DNA of 64,000 nt from Guyanagaster necrorhizus. Taxonomy: Eukaryota; Basidiomycota; Agaricomycetes; Agaricales; Physalacriaceae. The stretch's first letter is position 1, and each line of letters starts with the position of its first letter. The stretch is from assembly GCF_019112545.1 (NCBI RefSeq), contig NW_025064911.1, forward strand, positions 68,762-132,761. Reading direction: 5' to 3'. The notes under the pieces are model-generated. The model was given only the letters and a program-made list of their open reading frames with translations. It was not told where the DNA came from and ran no database searches. Position numbers and translations under genes: made by a program. Shown here piece after piece: positions 1 to 8,988 of the stretch.

Positions 1-269
1 ATCATATTTCGATCATAGTCTTTTTATTTTTAGCATGTCCTCTTGTAATAGTATTAGTGCATTTAGGGCCAAGTGCTGGGACCTCACATGCAGCCTAACA
101 CATCTGGTATCAGTCTGTTACTAGGCCATGCACTCTGCTTATTGTTACTCCAGTTTATCATTATGATAGCGAGGTTTCTGTGTGCTCTAGTCCTATTTTC
201 TGTTACATGCTTACTGGCCTGGAATGCAGCCCATGTATTCACAATTTTCACAATTTTACATGCCTGAAC
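1..269. other. Unassigned left edge
   Basis: No supported gene. Translation in the frame of the downstream copia Pol gives no integrase-like residues here; similarity starts only near base 285. Either the element is truncated at its 5' side around 270-285, or older sequence has been fused to it. Confidence 0.5.
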
Positions 270-2729
270 GAGGAGAGGGCGTGTCACTGTGGAGGTGAAT
301 ACTTCGACAAAGCATTTGTCTTGCATCTGAAAAATGCCGGCATGGCAATGAAGATGACTGTGCATGATACGCCACAGCACAATGGGGTGGCTGAAAGGTA
401 TAATCGCACAGTTATCGAAAAAGTCAGGGCTATGCTGCATTCAAGCGGCTTACCTCGCTTCCTATGGGCTGAGGCTGTTCGCCATGCTGTCTGGGTCCTC
501 AACAGAACATCGACAAAGGCTCTAGATAGAATGACTCCTTATGAAGCTGTCACAGGGAAGAAGCCAGATCTAAAAGGGTTGCAGGAATGGGGAGAGAAAT
601 GCTGGGTACGCCTTGAGACTAAGGCTATGAAGCTGGGTGGCCACGTACGTGAAGGTCAGTGGATTGGATTCAATGAAACAAGCAATGGATCCCATGTCTA
701 CTGGACAGAGAGCAAGACGGTGTCCATCGAGCGAAATGTCTATTTCAACACAACTCGTATTGCCACTGACGATCTTGAAGGGGAGGAAGACATTGAACTA
801 CACAAGATTCTGTCAATGCCAAAAACTCAGCCCAATCCACCTACTGCAAAGCCATCACAGGTATCACCTACCCCCGAAGCCCAGCCTACAGTCCAACCCA
901 TAGTTGAAGAAACCCGTTCTGGACACACTCAAAAGCCTAGCCAGTGGGTGCTGGACCTCATCTCTGGCAAAGGCAGTGTATCGGCATGCCCAAGTGATCC
1001 TGTGGTATCTGTTGGTGTTCAGTTACCAGTTGCCAATGAAAACAACGAACCTCTCGAGTTTGAGGGAGAAGGAGAGGCAGATTGGTTGATGATACTCGAG
1101 GATGCTGACTTCCTTGAGGAGTATGCTATGGCCATTTCAACAGCCGATGCAGAAGCCTTAGAGCCACACAGTCTAACTGAAGCGAAGCGTCAGCCTGATT
1201 GGCCTTTGTGGGAAGGTGCAATACAGGAAGAGCTTGCGATGTTAAAGACTGCAGGGACTTGGAAAATTGTCGAAAAACCAGTTGGAGCAAATGTCATGGG
1301 CTCGAAGTGGGTCTTTCGAATCAAGAAGGACGCTGAGGGAGGCATAGTCAAGTTCAAGGCTCACTTGGTAGCACAAGGGTTCTCACAAGTACCTGGTGTT
1401 GACTACTTCGACACTTATGCCCCTGTTGCAAGGCTTGCATCTATCCGTTCAATCCTTACTATGGCTGCGGCACTCGACCTAGAGCTCTATCAAGTCGATA
1501 TCAAGGGTGCATACTTGAATGGAAAGCTCACCAACGAAGAAATCATTTATATGCATCAACCTCCTGGCTATCCTGAGCCTGGCTCCCATCCTGGTCAAGT
1601 CTGCCATCTCATAAAGACTCTGTATGGTTTGAAGCAGAGTGGTCGTTGCTGGTATCAACGTCTCGTTGAGATTTTGGTGGTGCAGCTGGGATTCAAGCAG
1701 TGCGACGTTGATCAAGCCGTGTTTTACAAGCAGGAGGGCCGAAACTTGACTATCATTGCTGTTCATGTTGATGACTGCACCATCGCAGCATCATCATTGC
1801 GTCTAGTGCGAGAGATAAAGGAAGGTATGGCAAAATACATGGAAGTCACAGATTTGGGGGAGCTGCACTGGATTCTCGGCATCGAGATCACGCGTGACCA
1901 TGAGTCACGCTCCGTTTCTCTTTCCCAATGCTCGTACATCGATGCCATTGTTCATCGCTATGGCTTTGAAGACCTCAAACCAGTCTCTACACCAATGGAT
2001 ATTAATCTCCGTTTGTCTTCCTTTCCTGCACCAGCCTCCATCCGAGAAATTGCAGCCATGAGAGATGTCCCTTACAGGGAGTCTGTTGGCTCCTTGATCT
2101 GGGTTATGCTCAGGACATGCTCTGATATTGCATTTGTCATGACAACAGTCTCGAAATATTCAATGGCTGCTGCAGAGGCTCATTGGAAGGCTGTAAAGCA
2201 TATCTTTCACTACCTGAAGGGCACGAGGGATTACCGGCTGACGTTTGGGGGAAACGGAAAGGTTTTGCATGGTTATGTGGATGCTGATGGGAGCATGGCA
2301 GAGGATAGGCATGCCATTACTGGGTACGCTTTCATGCTGAATGGTGGAGCTGTTTCGTGGTCGTCTAAAAAGCAGGAGATCATCTCACTTTCAACCACCG
2401 AGTCTGAATACGTGGCTGCAACTCATGCATCGAAGGAGGCACTCTGGCTTCACAGTCTGCTCTCTCAGGTTTTCTCACCGATTACTGAGGCTACAACTTT
2501 ATTCTCAGACAATCAGTCTGCTATTGCGCTCTCAAAAGATTATCAGTATCATGCCCGAACCAAGCATATCAACATTCGCTTCCACTTCATTCGCTGGGTC
2601 ATCAGTGAAGGCTCCCTTCATCTTGTCTACTGTCCCACCAAGGACATGATTGCCGATGCTCTCACCAAGCCTTTACCTTCAGCCAAGGTGAAGCACTTTG
2701 CTACTGAGCTTGGACTTCGCTCTGCTTGA
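180..2729 (+). CDS. Ty1/copia Pol polyprotein, 5'-truncated (integrase C-part, RT, RNase H)
   Basis: Retrotransposon polyprotein. The open frame begins at a GTG at 180, but recognisable sequence starts near 285 (GGEYFDKAF), so the true start and the Gag, protease and integrase N-terminal parts are missing. Domains in order: the end of the integrase core, with the HNGVAER motif carrying the last catalytic Glu while the second catalytic Asp position before GGEY reads Cys; a GKKPDL segment typical of copia integrase; RT with KWVFRIKKDAEG, LYQVDIKGAYLNG and the catalytic box as HVDD instead of the usual YVDD; and copia RNase H with Asp in YVDADG, Glu in TTESEYVA, Asp in LFSDNQSA and Asp in MIADALTKPLP. 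The frame stays open for about 815 codons to the TGA at 2727-2729, so RT-RNase H looks young. A purine-rich tract (GAGGGGGAG) follows and leads into the 3' LTR. Confidence 0.9.
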   Translation: MCSSPIFCYMLTGLECSPCIHNFHNFTCLNEERACHCGGEYFDKAFVLHLKNAGMAMKMTVHDTPQHNGVAERYNRTVIEKVRAMLHSSGLPRFLWAEAVRHAVWVLNRTSTKALDRMTPYEAVTGKKPDLKGLQEWGEKCWVRLETKAMKLGGHVREGQWIGFNETSNGSHVYWTESKTVSIERNVYFNTTRIATDDLEGEEDIELHKILSMPKTQPNPPTAKPSQVSPTPEAQPTVQPIVEETRSGHTQKPSQWVLDLISGKGSVSACPSDPVVSVGVQLPVANENNEPLEFEGEGEADWLMILEDADFLEEYAMAISTADAEALEPHSLTEAKRQPDWPLWEGAIQEELAMLKTAGTWKIVEKPVGANVMGSKWVFRIKKDAEGGIVKFKAHLVAQGFSQVPGVDYFDTYAPVARLASIRSILTMAAALDLELYQVDIKGAYLNGKLTNEEIIYMHQPPGYPEPGSHPGQVCHLIKTLYGLKQSGRCWYQRLVEILVVQLGFKQCDVDQAVFYKQEGRNLTIIAVHVDDCTIAASSLRLVREIKEGMAKYMEVTDLGELHWILGIEITRDHESRSVSLSQCSYIDAIVHRYGFEDLKPVSTPMDINLRLSSFPAPASIREIAAMRDVPYRESVGSLIWVMLRTCSDIAFVMTTVSKYSMAAAEAHWKAVKHIFHYLKGTRDYRLTFGGNGKVLHGYVDADGSMAEDRHAITGYAFMLNGGAVSWSSKKQEIISLSTTESEYVAATHASKEALWLHSLLSQVFSPITEATTLFSDNQSAIALSKDYQYHARTKHINIRFHFIRWVISEGSLHLVYCPTKDMIADALTKPLPSAKVKHFATELGLRSA

Positions 2730-2736
2730 GGGGGAG

Positions 2737-3050
2737 TGTTGGATTAGCAAGCAGGAGCTCCGTCATATCCCGCTGGCCAAGCTCGATACCCCTTTATGTC
2801 GGGATGGACTATATATATTGAATATGGTCTGTCAAGCACCCTCACCGTGTTTCTGCTTATCACTATACTGTGTGAAGGTGAGTATCTACTTATATTACTT
2901 CGTTTATGTCACTGATTGGTATTCTGTAGTCTACGTTATAGCTAACAGCATAATCTATTAGGTACAGTGAATACAACACCACATTTCTGCTTATCGCTAC
3001 GCTATGTGAGGTCTACGTTATAGCTAACAGCATAATCTATTAGGTGCTAC
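2737..3050 (+). repeat. Copia 3' LTR (right end approximate)
   Basis: Starts with TGTTGGATTAGC immediately after the polypurine tract. It contains a TATATATA box near 2811. Candidate CA ends are AATACAACA (to 2978) and GGTGCTACA (to about 3051). Without the partner LTR the end cannot be fixed. Confidence 0.6.
2929..3045 (+). repeat. 35-bp direct repeat inside or beside the copia LTR
   Basis: Bases 2929-2963 and 3011-3045 are identical over 35 bp (GTCTACGTTATAGC...CTATTAGGT). The bases before each copy also resemble each other (CTGCTTATCACTATACTGTG against CTGCTTATCGCTACGCTATG), so the duplicated unit is longer and imperfect. Confidence 0.85.
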
Positions 3051-3248
3051 AAACGCGTGTCACTTTCTTAGACAGAAGTATATCTATCCCATGATAACCA
3101 GTCTAATTTACTGTCATTGTTTCTTGAAGATCGCCAGCTTGATAATTACTGCTTGCTTGCTCTTGTGACTTCATTTCACCTACTCGGCTGGAATCAGCAT
3201 CATACTATATCATCTTGGATTTCTCGTTTCTTCCCACTCTCATCATGA

Positions 3249-3635
3249 TTTCTCACCACAGGAATTTGTTTTCTCGCAGCTGGATTCCTTTCCGTCACCT
3301 TGATGGCTGGTTTTGCCACCTTTTTGCAACAATGGGGCCTTCTCTTGAACCTAGAGAACTGGGATGCTTCCCCTTCCATAGTATTTCTGATGGCCCTTGC
3401 GACATTTCTCATGTTTTCGACCCTGCGCATGGTCTATGTAGACCGCCTCCATAAAAATTCAGCAAGAGCTATTGGTGCCCGTATCATGAAGCGAGTTAAA
3501 GGCAAATGGCCTGGAAATGCCGATATCTTTGCAGCAATGGTCGGTCCCTGGGCAAACGGCTACCCTAGTAAGACATTGTATCTTGGTACCACAGAACAGC
3601 TTTTTCAGTGCAATGTCATACAGGTGATGGTCTAG
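3249..3635 (+). pseudogene. Cytochrome P450 N-terminal fragment (CYP63-like)
   Basis: The frame reads a hydrophobic N-terminal anchor, then ARAIGARIMKRVKGKWPGN and NGYPSKTLY, which is the start of CYP63-type membrane P450s of wood-decay basidiomycetes (family assignment from memory). The reading frame has no ATG: a TGA lies at 3246 just upstream, and the nearest ATG (3245) is in another frame, which suggests a frameshift at the start. After NVIQVMV a stop ends it at 3635, and no I-helix, EXXR or heme Cys motif follows. About 110 of the usual 550-600 residues remain. It lies directly right of the copia LTR, so the insertion may have accompanied its decay. Confidence 0.6.
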
Positions 3636-3805
3636 GAGAAATGACAGACATGCATGGACCTGACTTTAACCCTGACTGGAGATAATCCATTAATTTCATC
3701 GAAGGTTTGAACCAGCTTGTCTACCCACAGACAGTATATAACACCCGGGAATGTGTACGGAGAGTCAAAGAATAAAAGTTGGTCCAAGAGAATGAACGCA
3801 GATGC

Positions 3806-3899
3806 TCTCTGGCTGGGAGTCGAACCCAGCTTTCACGCGAACGTCTTCTGTGCTAAACACAATGACAGGCGCGTGTACTAACCGATATACTACCAGAGA
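3806..3899 (-). tRNA. tRNA-Asp (GTC) with a 23-nt intron
   Basis: On the minus strand, acceptor stem TCTCTGG pairs with CCAGAGA. It is followed by the D arm (GTATATCGGTTAGTAC), anticodon stem CGCGC/GCGTG (one G-U pair), loop CTGTCA..C with anticodon GTC, variable loop AAAG, and T arm CTGGG-TTCGACT-CCCAG. Removing 23 nt placed between positions 37 and 38, the canonical site of eukaryotic nuclear tRNA introns, gives a regular 71-nt tRNA before CCA addition. A and B box promoters are internal, and a TTTT run lies about 35 nt downstream on the minus strand. Asp is assigned from the anticodon and the close match to eukaryotic tRNA-Asp. Confidence 0.9.
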
Positions 3900-3989
3900 T
3901 ATATGTAGCGTGCTCTTCCCAGTACTGAATACCTAAACTGCAGCTTTCTTCATCTTGTGAAACTGACAATCTAAAGAAAATGTTGTTTA

Positions 3990-5343
3990 GAGTTTCAGAA
4001 TGCGATATCGTAAACCGTGAAGACGTATCAGGTTTGTGTCTCTTCCAATCATCCTTCTGGCATGCTTGACCGCAGTACGAGACCTAAAGGACGTGTTAGC
4101 CTCTAACATTGCGGGAACCAAGATAGCTTACCAGATGACAGGACGAACATTGCTGGAATTCCGCAGCACGCCTTTCTTTCTGTGTACAATAGGGCTTTCC
4201 GCATTTCTTGAAAGTCGCTCCTTTGGCGTCAGGATGCTCATTGGCCCAATTCCAGACATCGTCTTTCATCCACAAGTCCTACACCAGCCAAAGATAATCA
4301 TGTGCATCTTCCGGTCCATTCCAGCCTAGCGCATTCATATTCAATTGTTCTACAAAACCCTGACTACAACAGAGAAGAGATACAGTACTGAGAATGCTTA
4401 CTAGGGCGTTTGATCTTACCGAGAACCTTGACAATTACGTGAGGGTTGCCTTTGGACGCGATCCTCAGAGACTGGCGTGATTCCTCGCAATCACCCCAGA
4501 GTTTAAACGCAGCTCTTGCTGCGGTATAAGTCATGGAACACGGACTGTTACCCAGATTTTTCTCGACTTCCGGAGAGAACAATCTGCGTTCCGGGGCTTT
4601 GAACACTGTTCCGTCGCGGAAAGGAGGCATGTAGACTTTACGGTCGACAATGAAATCCTCCATCCAGGGACGGGCCAAGTACAATGCATCTGAGTAGCGC
4701 TCAAGGCGACAAAGAATAGGTCCAAGATGACTACGCTGACGCATATTGTCTCTGGGACCAAGACGAAGTATCTCGATGATGGTCTGACTGATAACGCGTC
4801 AAAATCACGTATGATGTAGATCAAAATAGAAAAAAACCTACGCCGAGGACTTGTAGTCTCCACTCTCAAAGAACATGCGTACCTGTGCTTGAAAAACGCG
4901 CATATATGGACGCGTCTCGAGGATCTCCCGGAACCTGCCGACATGAGGACCATTATCGCCGAAGTAGTTGGACCCGAGACACGTTTTGAGCAATTTTTTG
5001 GCCTAAAATTCTCTAAGGTGACGCGTCGGTGCATCAGAGATCAACGCATCATCCATTGCCGCTGTGGCTAGCATGTCCAATCTGTTCTCCCAATCAGGTA
5101 TAAGGAACGAAATCCCGATGAAGGCGTCGAAATTGTTGTGGTTCTCTATAGCCCTCAATAGATACAGGGCCGCTTCGTTTGGCTTTCTTTTCCGGCAGCG
5201 CCAATTTCGTAGTTAAAAAGGCTTGGGACTAAGCTGTAGCACAGAGGAAACAAAGGGGAGTGCCCACTTACGTTGAGAAGCAGCTGACACCACCCCGCCT
5301 CCTGCAAGGCTTGTAGAACGCTCAATCCAACATTACGATTCAT
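3990..5343 (-). pseudogene. ST7-like helical-repeat protein with C-terminal MYND zinc finger, broken
   Basis: A multi-exon minus-strand gene. From the ATG at 5343 the exons read MNRNVGLSVLQALQEAGW, then EAALYLLRAIENHNNFDAF, NYFGDNGPHVGRFREILETR, NMRQRSHLGPILCRLERYSD, YTAARAAFKLWGDCEESRQ, GPEDAHDYLWLV, and a MYND finger ending YCGQACQKDDWKRHK. Introns with GT..AG ends lie near 5270, 4830-4850 and 4100. This ST7-like plus MYND arrangement is a common basidiomycete family of unknown function; the ST7 link is from pattern memory. Two TAG stops interrupt well-conserved coding stretches (minus-strand codons at 5003-5005 and 4279-4281). In both, Gln (CAG) would fit the family. The splice near 4360-4420 also does not restore frame cleanly. 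The C-terminal end is unclear and runs toward the tRNA gene. Confidence 0.65.
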
Positions 5344-6070
5344 GTTCAAGGAGAGTCAGTTGATGGTGAAAGCAAAGGCGCGAAATTTTTCAATTATAGA
5401 ATCTGTGGCGAACAGCATCGCTTTCACGTGGTCGTGGTTACCGTGACTGACCCTGGTGACTGAAGTGACTAGAGTAGTAAGGCAGAGTCTGTTTCTGTAT
5501 CCATCTCTCTGCCACCTCTTACATACTGTTCATTTGCGTGCTTTTGTGGCTCTCACTCATCGTTTATCTGTACTTTTCTAGCTCCACTTTTTCTAGCTTC
5601 ACTAGGCCTTCAATAATTTAATTTTTCTGAGGATGATAACATCCACCATGGGAACTTTAGGATACCCCCATGGAGACTCGATGCAGGTTTCTCCCATCTC
5701 TTGGGTCGTTGACAGCTTCCTATTGAGATGAAAGATTCCGATTAATTTGAGGCTCTGTACTCCGTCCTATGCGACTTCTGCTGCTCTAAGATTACCTGTC
5801 ACCATAGTTATCGCCGGTCTCGAGCTCGCCACGAGTGCTACGCCTGCAATATTACTTTGTTATTTCTTTCATTTGTTTCAAGTTCAACCATATTTTTAAT
5901 CTCGGTCCGGCTAATAAAATAGCGTCTGCACCATAGGGCTCATATGTTTCCTCCAACGCCGCAGATATCAAAGCCATTGAAGGCGGGGAAAGAAGCGAGG
6001 AGCAGATGAAGGCCAATACAGGTAGAGATACGGTGGCGAAATATCGTAAGTAACGATATAGGGAGAATTA
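5344..6070. other. Intergenic, nothing supported
   Basis: No reading frame with recognisable residues or splice structure. It would hold the promoter of the ST7/MYND gene on its left and the 3' end of the membrane-protein gene on its right. Confidence 0.5.
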
Positions 6071-6946
6071 TTAACTTCTCGGGCCAGCAGAGTGGGTTTC
6101 GGACCCGAATGTCGGCCGCGTATTAATCGTGTTACTAACCGATGGTACTCTCTCAGAGTCCACCCGGGGCATGAACGTCGACCCAATCTCGTCGTATTTG
6201 GGTGGACCGCCGGCGTTATCGTAAGCCGGGAGAGCATCCTTGTCGCCCTGAACCTCCTGAGCAGTACCCACTGCCCGCATGCGTGCCGGAGGGTGATAAG
6301 CCGTTGGTATACTAGTTAACCGAGGCAACGTATACCCTGGCGTAGAAACGGAGTGTGCACGAACGGGCCTGGGGGATCTAAAGAAATTCCACACAGGTAT
6401 TTGACGTGCTCTCAGTTGCATCATTCTGTAGAGAGTTGCAGGAGATTGGTGGAATGAAGACAGATATGAACGCACCTCCGTGATATTACAGACAGAATGA
6501 GAATGCAGACCAAGGCAATAAAAATCCATTCCAAAGTCGACTTTGCAGATGATGGTTTGAGCTGACCGAGGATAAAAACTGTGATGGTCGTACCTTGGTG
6601 GCGCTATTTGAAGACCCGATTCCAAGGGAAGCGCCGTTGGTCGCCTCCGCTGCTGTGACGGTAGAGGTCGGGCCGGAAGTGTTTTGGCGAATAGCGATCA
6701 TTGCATCCCCTTCCTTTGAATACAACGTTGTTTTATATACAGAAATCCCTCGGAAGGTGTGCTTCACTCGTGCCAAAGACACCTGTTGGAAAGAAGATAG
6801 CAATGCAATGTGACTTTTAGGGCTAGTGTCCACGACCCTGTGAACCATGGCGTGAGCACTGAACAGGTGAACTCGACCAACAGATCGTCCATATCGAGAA
6901 ACATCACGTGCCTGATGAAATTCCCAGCGGGACAAATATTTTGCAT
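6071..6946 (-). CDS. Single-pass membrane protein with cytosolic LPAY/PPKY tail (hypothetical)
   Basis: Minus-strand multi-exon gene of a family frequent in agarics: extracellular domain, one membrane helix, Pro-rich cytosolic tail. An N-terminal part reads LDMDDLLVEFTCS, and a later part HTFRGISVYKTTLY recalls the beta-sandwich-like ectodomain of that family. A Thr/Ser stretch (TSGPTSTVTAAEAT) leads through an intron (AAG|GTACG to GCAAAG, near 6553-6603) into the helix WIFIALVCILILSVISRR. A second intron joins MMQLRARQIPVWNFF, and the tail ends DALPAYDNAGGPPKYDE. The start exon is uncertain: I place it at the ATG near 6946 because the helix and tail are clear while upstream frames must be joined by splicing. 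Frame changes in the ectodomain could be introns or decay. The gene is divergent from RSM19 with almost no spacer, suggesting a shared promoter. Function unknown. Confidence 0.45.
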
Positions 6947-6960
6947 TCTCTTCTTTCTTC

Positions 6961-7331
6961 ATGCGGCCGACGCTTAGCCTCTTCAAGGGGAGATCTGCTT
7001 GGAAAGGTGAATAGTTCTTGTTTGATTGGTATTTGCTGGTTAATCGCGTGTGCTAGGTCCGTATTTTGTGGCCTTTTCCAACCTTAAAGATGCCGCCCAA
7101 CGGAATGTCGCGATAAAGACTCAAGCCCGGGCATGCACGATTCTACCCAACTTCGTTGGGTGAGTTTTTCTTTGGAGGCTTGACTCTGAGAAATGACTAA
7201 TGCATGTACCCAGCATTCGATTTCTCGTTCATAACGGCAAGCAGTACCTACCCGTACTCGTGACGCAGGACATGGTGGGACACAAGCTGGGCGAGTTTTC
7301 GCACACGAGGAAGAACAATCCAACAAAGTGA
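6961..7331 (+). CDS. RSM19: Mitochondrial small-subunit ribosomal protein uS19m (Rsm19)
   Basis: Three exons, 6961-7006, 7057-7159 and 7214-7331, with GT-AG introns of 50 and 54 bp, give an 88-residue protein close in size to yeast Rsm19. It starts [19 protein letters not shown], continues [19 protein letters not shown], and ends [20 protein letters not shown] then GEFSHTRK. The last two are the uS19 signature (HNGK..., MVGHKLGEF). uS19 binds 16S-type rRNA in the head of the small subunit. The mitochondrial form is indicated by the short length and the bacterial-like KGPYF start, unlike cytosolic uS19 (Rps15). The second phase-2 intron gives G|I at the join. The start is fixed by the conserved [15 protein letters not shown]-terminus. 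All splice joins keep the frame and no defect is seen. Confidence 0.93.
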
Positions 7332-8988
7332 GCCACTTGTGATGTTCACATTAACACTGACCTTACGTTCGACGCAGACAAAAGATGACGAAGGAATCCA
7401 AGAAACGGTGACAGGTCAACACTGTACCAAGCATGTCTTTATACGTTGCAATTCATTTTCCGTCACGCTTTCCCTGGCACCTCCGTTCTTGTCGTATGAG
7501 AAGTGTGAACCTTTCCTTGTGAAGAGTACCTGCCGCTTTCCGAGCCTGTGAACATACCGAATATGCATATGGAGATAAACGTCGTCCGTGGTTTTATCTT
7601 AATTTACGAGCGGGGAACCATCTTCCTTTTCCCTGCATAACATTAGGTTAGTCGACTGTCTTGGAAACGTTCCATTCAGTTTCCTGGGCACCAGTGACAG
7701 CAGCTCGGCTTGAGACGTGTAGGTTCTGTCTCTTCTGAGAACCAGATGCCGGCTTCTCTGTGTTGACAATGCTATTCAGACGTCAAAAGCTATTCCGGTG
7801 GTATCTTTCTTGCACACTGTACCTCTTGTATAAACTAAGGCTATATTTCTTTGGCGGCTTCAGACGGCGTGCGAGGGCCCGTCAACATGCCGGAGTGTGT
7901 TCAGGTATGTTCATGCTTCTTCACCCAATCACACTGCGGTTAATATTCCTCTAGGCTTCTTGTCATGGTCTTCTTCCACGCTCCCAGTAGCTTTTAAGGA
8001 CTCCTCAGATGTATTGCTATTACAGAGGTGCAATCTAACACGTGATGTCCTGTGTCCGTTCACGTTGTCACTTTCACGCATGCAACGCTCGAATCTTGGG
8101 TCTGTTAAGTGGCCTCAAATGCACAATCACTACTACTCGATAAATCTTTCTGGCCTTTGGCGGGAGTCACGGTGGTGACTCTGTCACGCTTCAAATATCA
8201 TTGATCCTCTGTTCACCGCTTCAGATTTCACCTTGCGAAGAATGGAGTAAAATTCCATTCTTCTAGCCGAAGTTCGGATATTGATACCGTCGACTCCGCC
8301 GACGGGCTGAATGGTTCTGGTCTAAGTCGATGTTCTCAAACAATGAGCGGGGGACCCCCAAGCCTCTATGTCAGGTCTCCTCCGAGCGATCTTTTCATCA
8401 GATGAAAAGTGATAACTCTGACCGAGGCACCGGCCTGCCTGCGAAAATCAATCATCAGATTTGGCCAAATGTAGATACCCCCGAAAATTTTGAAGTGTGG
8501 CGCTACTCTATGATTGCACTGTCAAACAGCGAATTCATGATTGTTGCCACTGAAGAAATCCCATATGGAAATCCATTGACGGCCCTGCCTCTCTGAAGGC
8601 AAGTATACCACGAAAAATTCAGACATGGGACCACAATTGAGAGCAGAATATTGGTCAAGGGACAACTTTCATTATGTACACGAATGTTCGAAAAGACGTT
8701 TGGTGTAAAAAGAGTTACCTAGGTGATTGGCGTCCCGGATCTAACCGGTCCTTGTCGCCGTCAATGCCATTGCCAAACAAAGCCTTCCTTGTCCTCCTCA
8801 CCATTTCAGACAGCGCCTAAACGTATTTCCTCATCATTGTGGATAACGACGGCGACGACAAGGGTGATTGTCGCACGATTTTTATGACCGGGTACTTTTT
8901 CTTTGCTAACACCAGCTTTTGCTTGCTCTGAGTAGGCAGAGCGGTACAGGACCCTGTATCAAGATATTCATACAATCAATTCAGTAAC
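7332..8988. other. Intergenic, no supported gene
   Basis: Holds the 3' region of RSM19 and the presumed promoter of CLA4. One frame at 8330-8596 (88 codons, containing NFEVWRYSMIALSNSEFMI) vaguely recalls the start of copia Gag proteins but is too short and too weak to call. Nothing else is recognised. Confidence 0.5.

Larger units (their letters stand above)
285..3050 (+). mobile_element. Ty1/copia LTR retrotransposon, 5'-truncated
   Basis: Remaining part of a copia element: pol from mid-integrase to the stop, polypurine tract at about 2728-2736, and a 3' LTR beginning TGTTGG at 2737. The domain order integrase-RT-RNase H identifies Ty1/copia rather than Ty3/gypsy. No 5' LTR, gag or protease is present in the window. 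The right boundary is approximate because the LTR end contains an internal duplication. Confidence 0.85.

Noticed and set aside
3990..5343. Reassigned TAG/TGA codons or readthrough to explain in-frame stops in several genes
   Set aside because: Intact genes in the same window (CLA4, RSM19, CE16, the 35936 F-box gene) use standard stops and have none in frame, and the broken genes also carry indels. Point-mutation decay is simpler.
8330..8596. Possible copia Gag start (NFEVWRYSMIAL)
   Set aside because: Only a short, weak resemblance; no CCHC knuckle, protease or LTR nearby.
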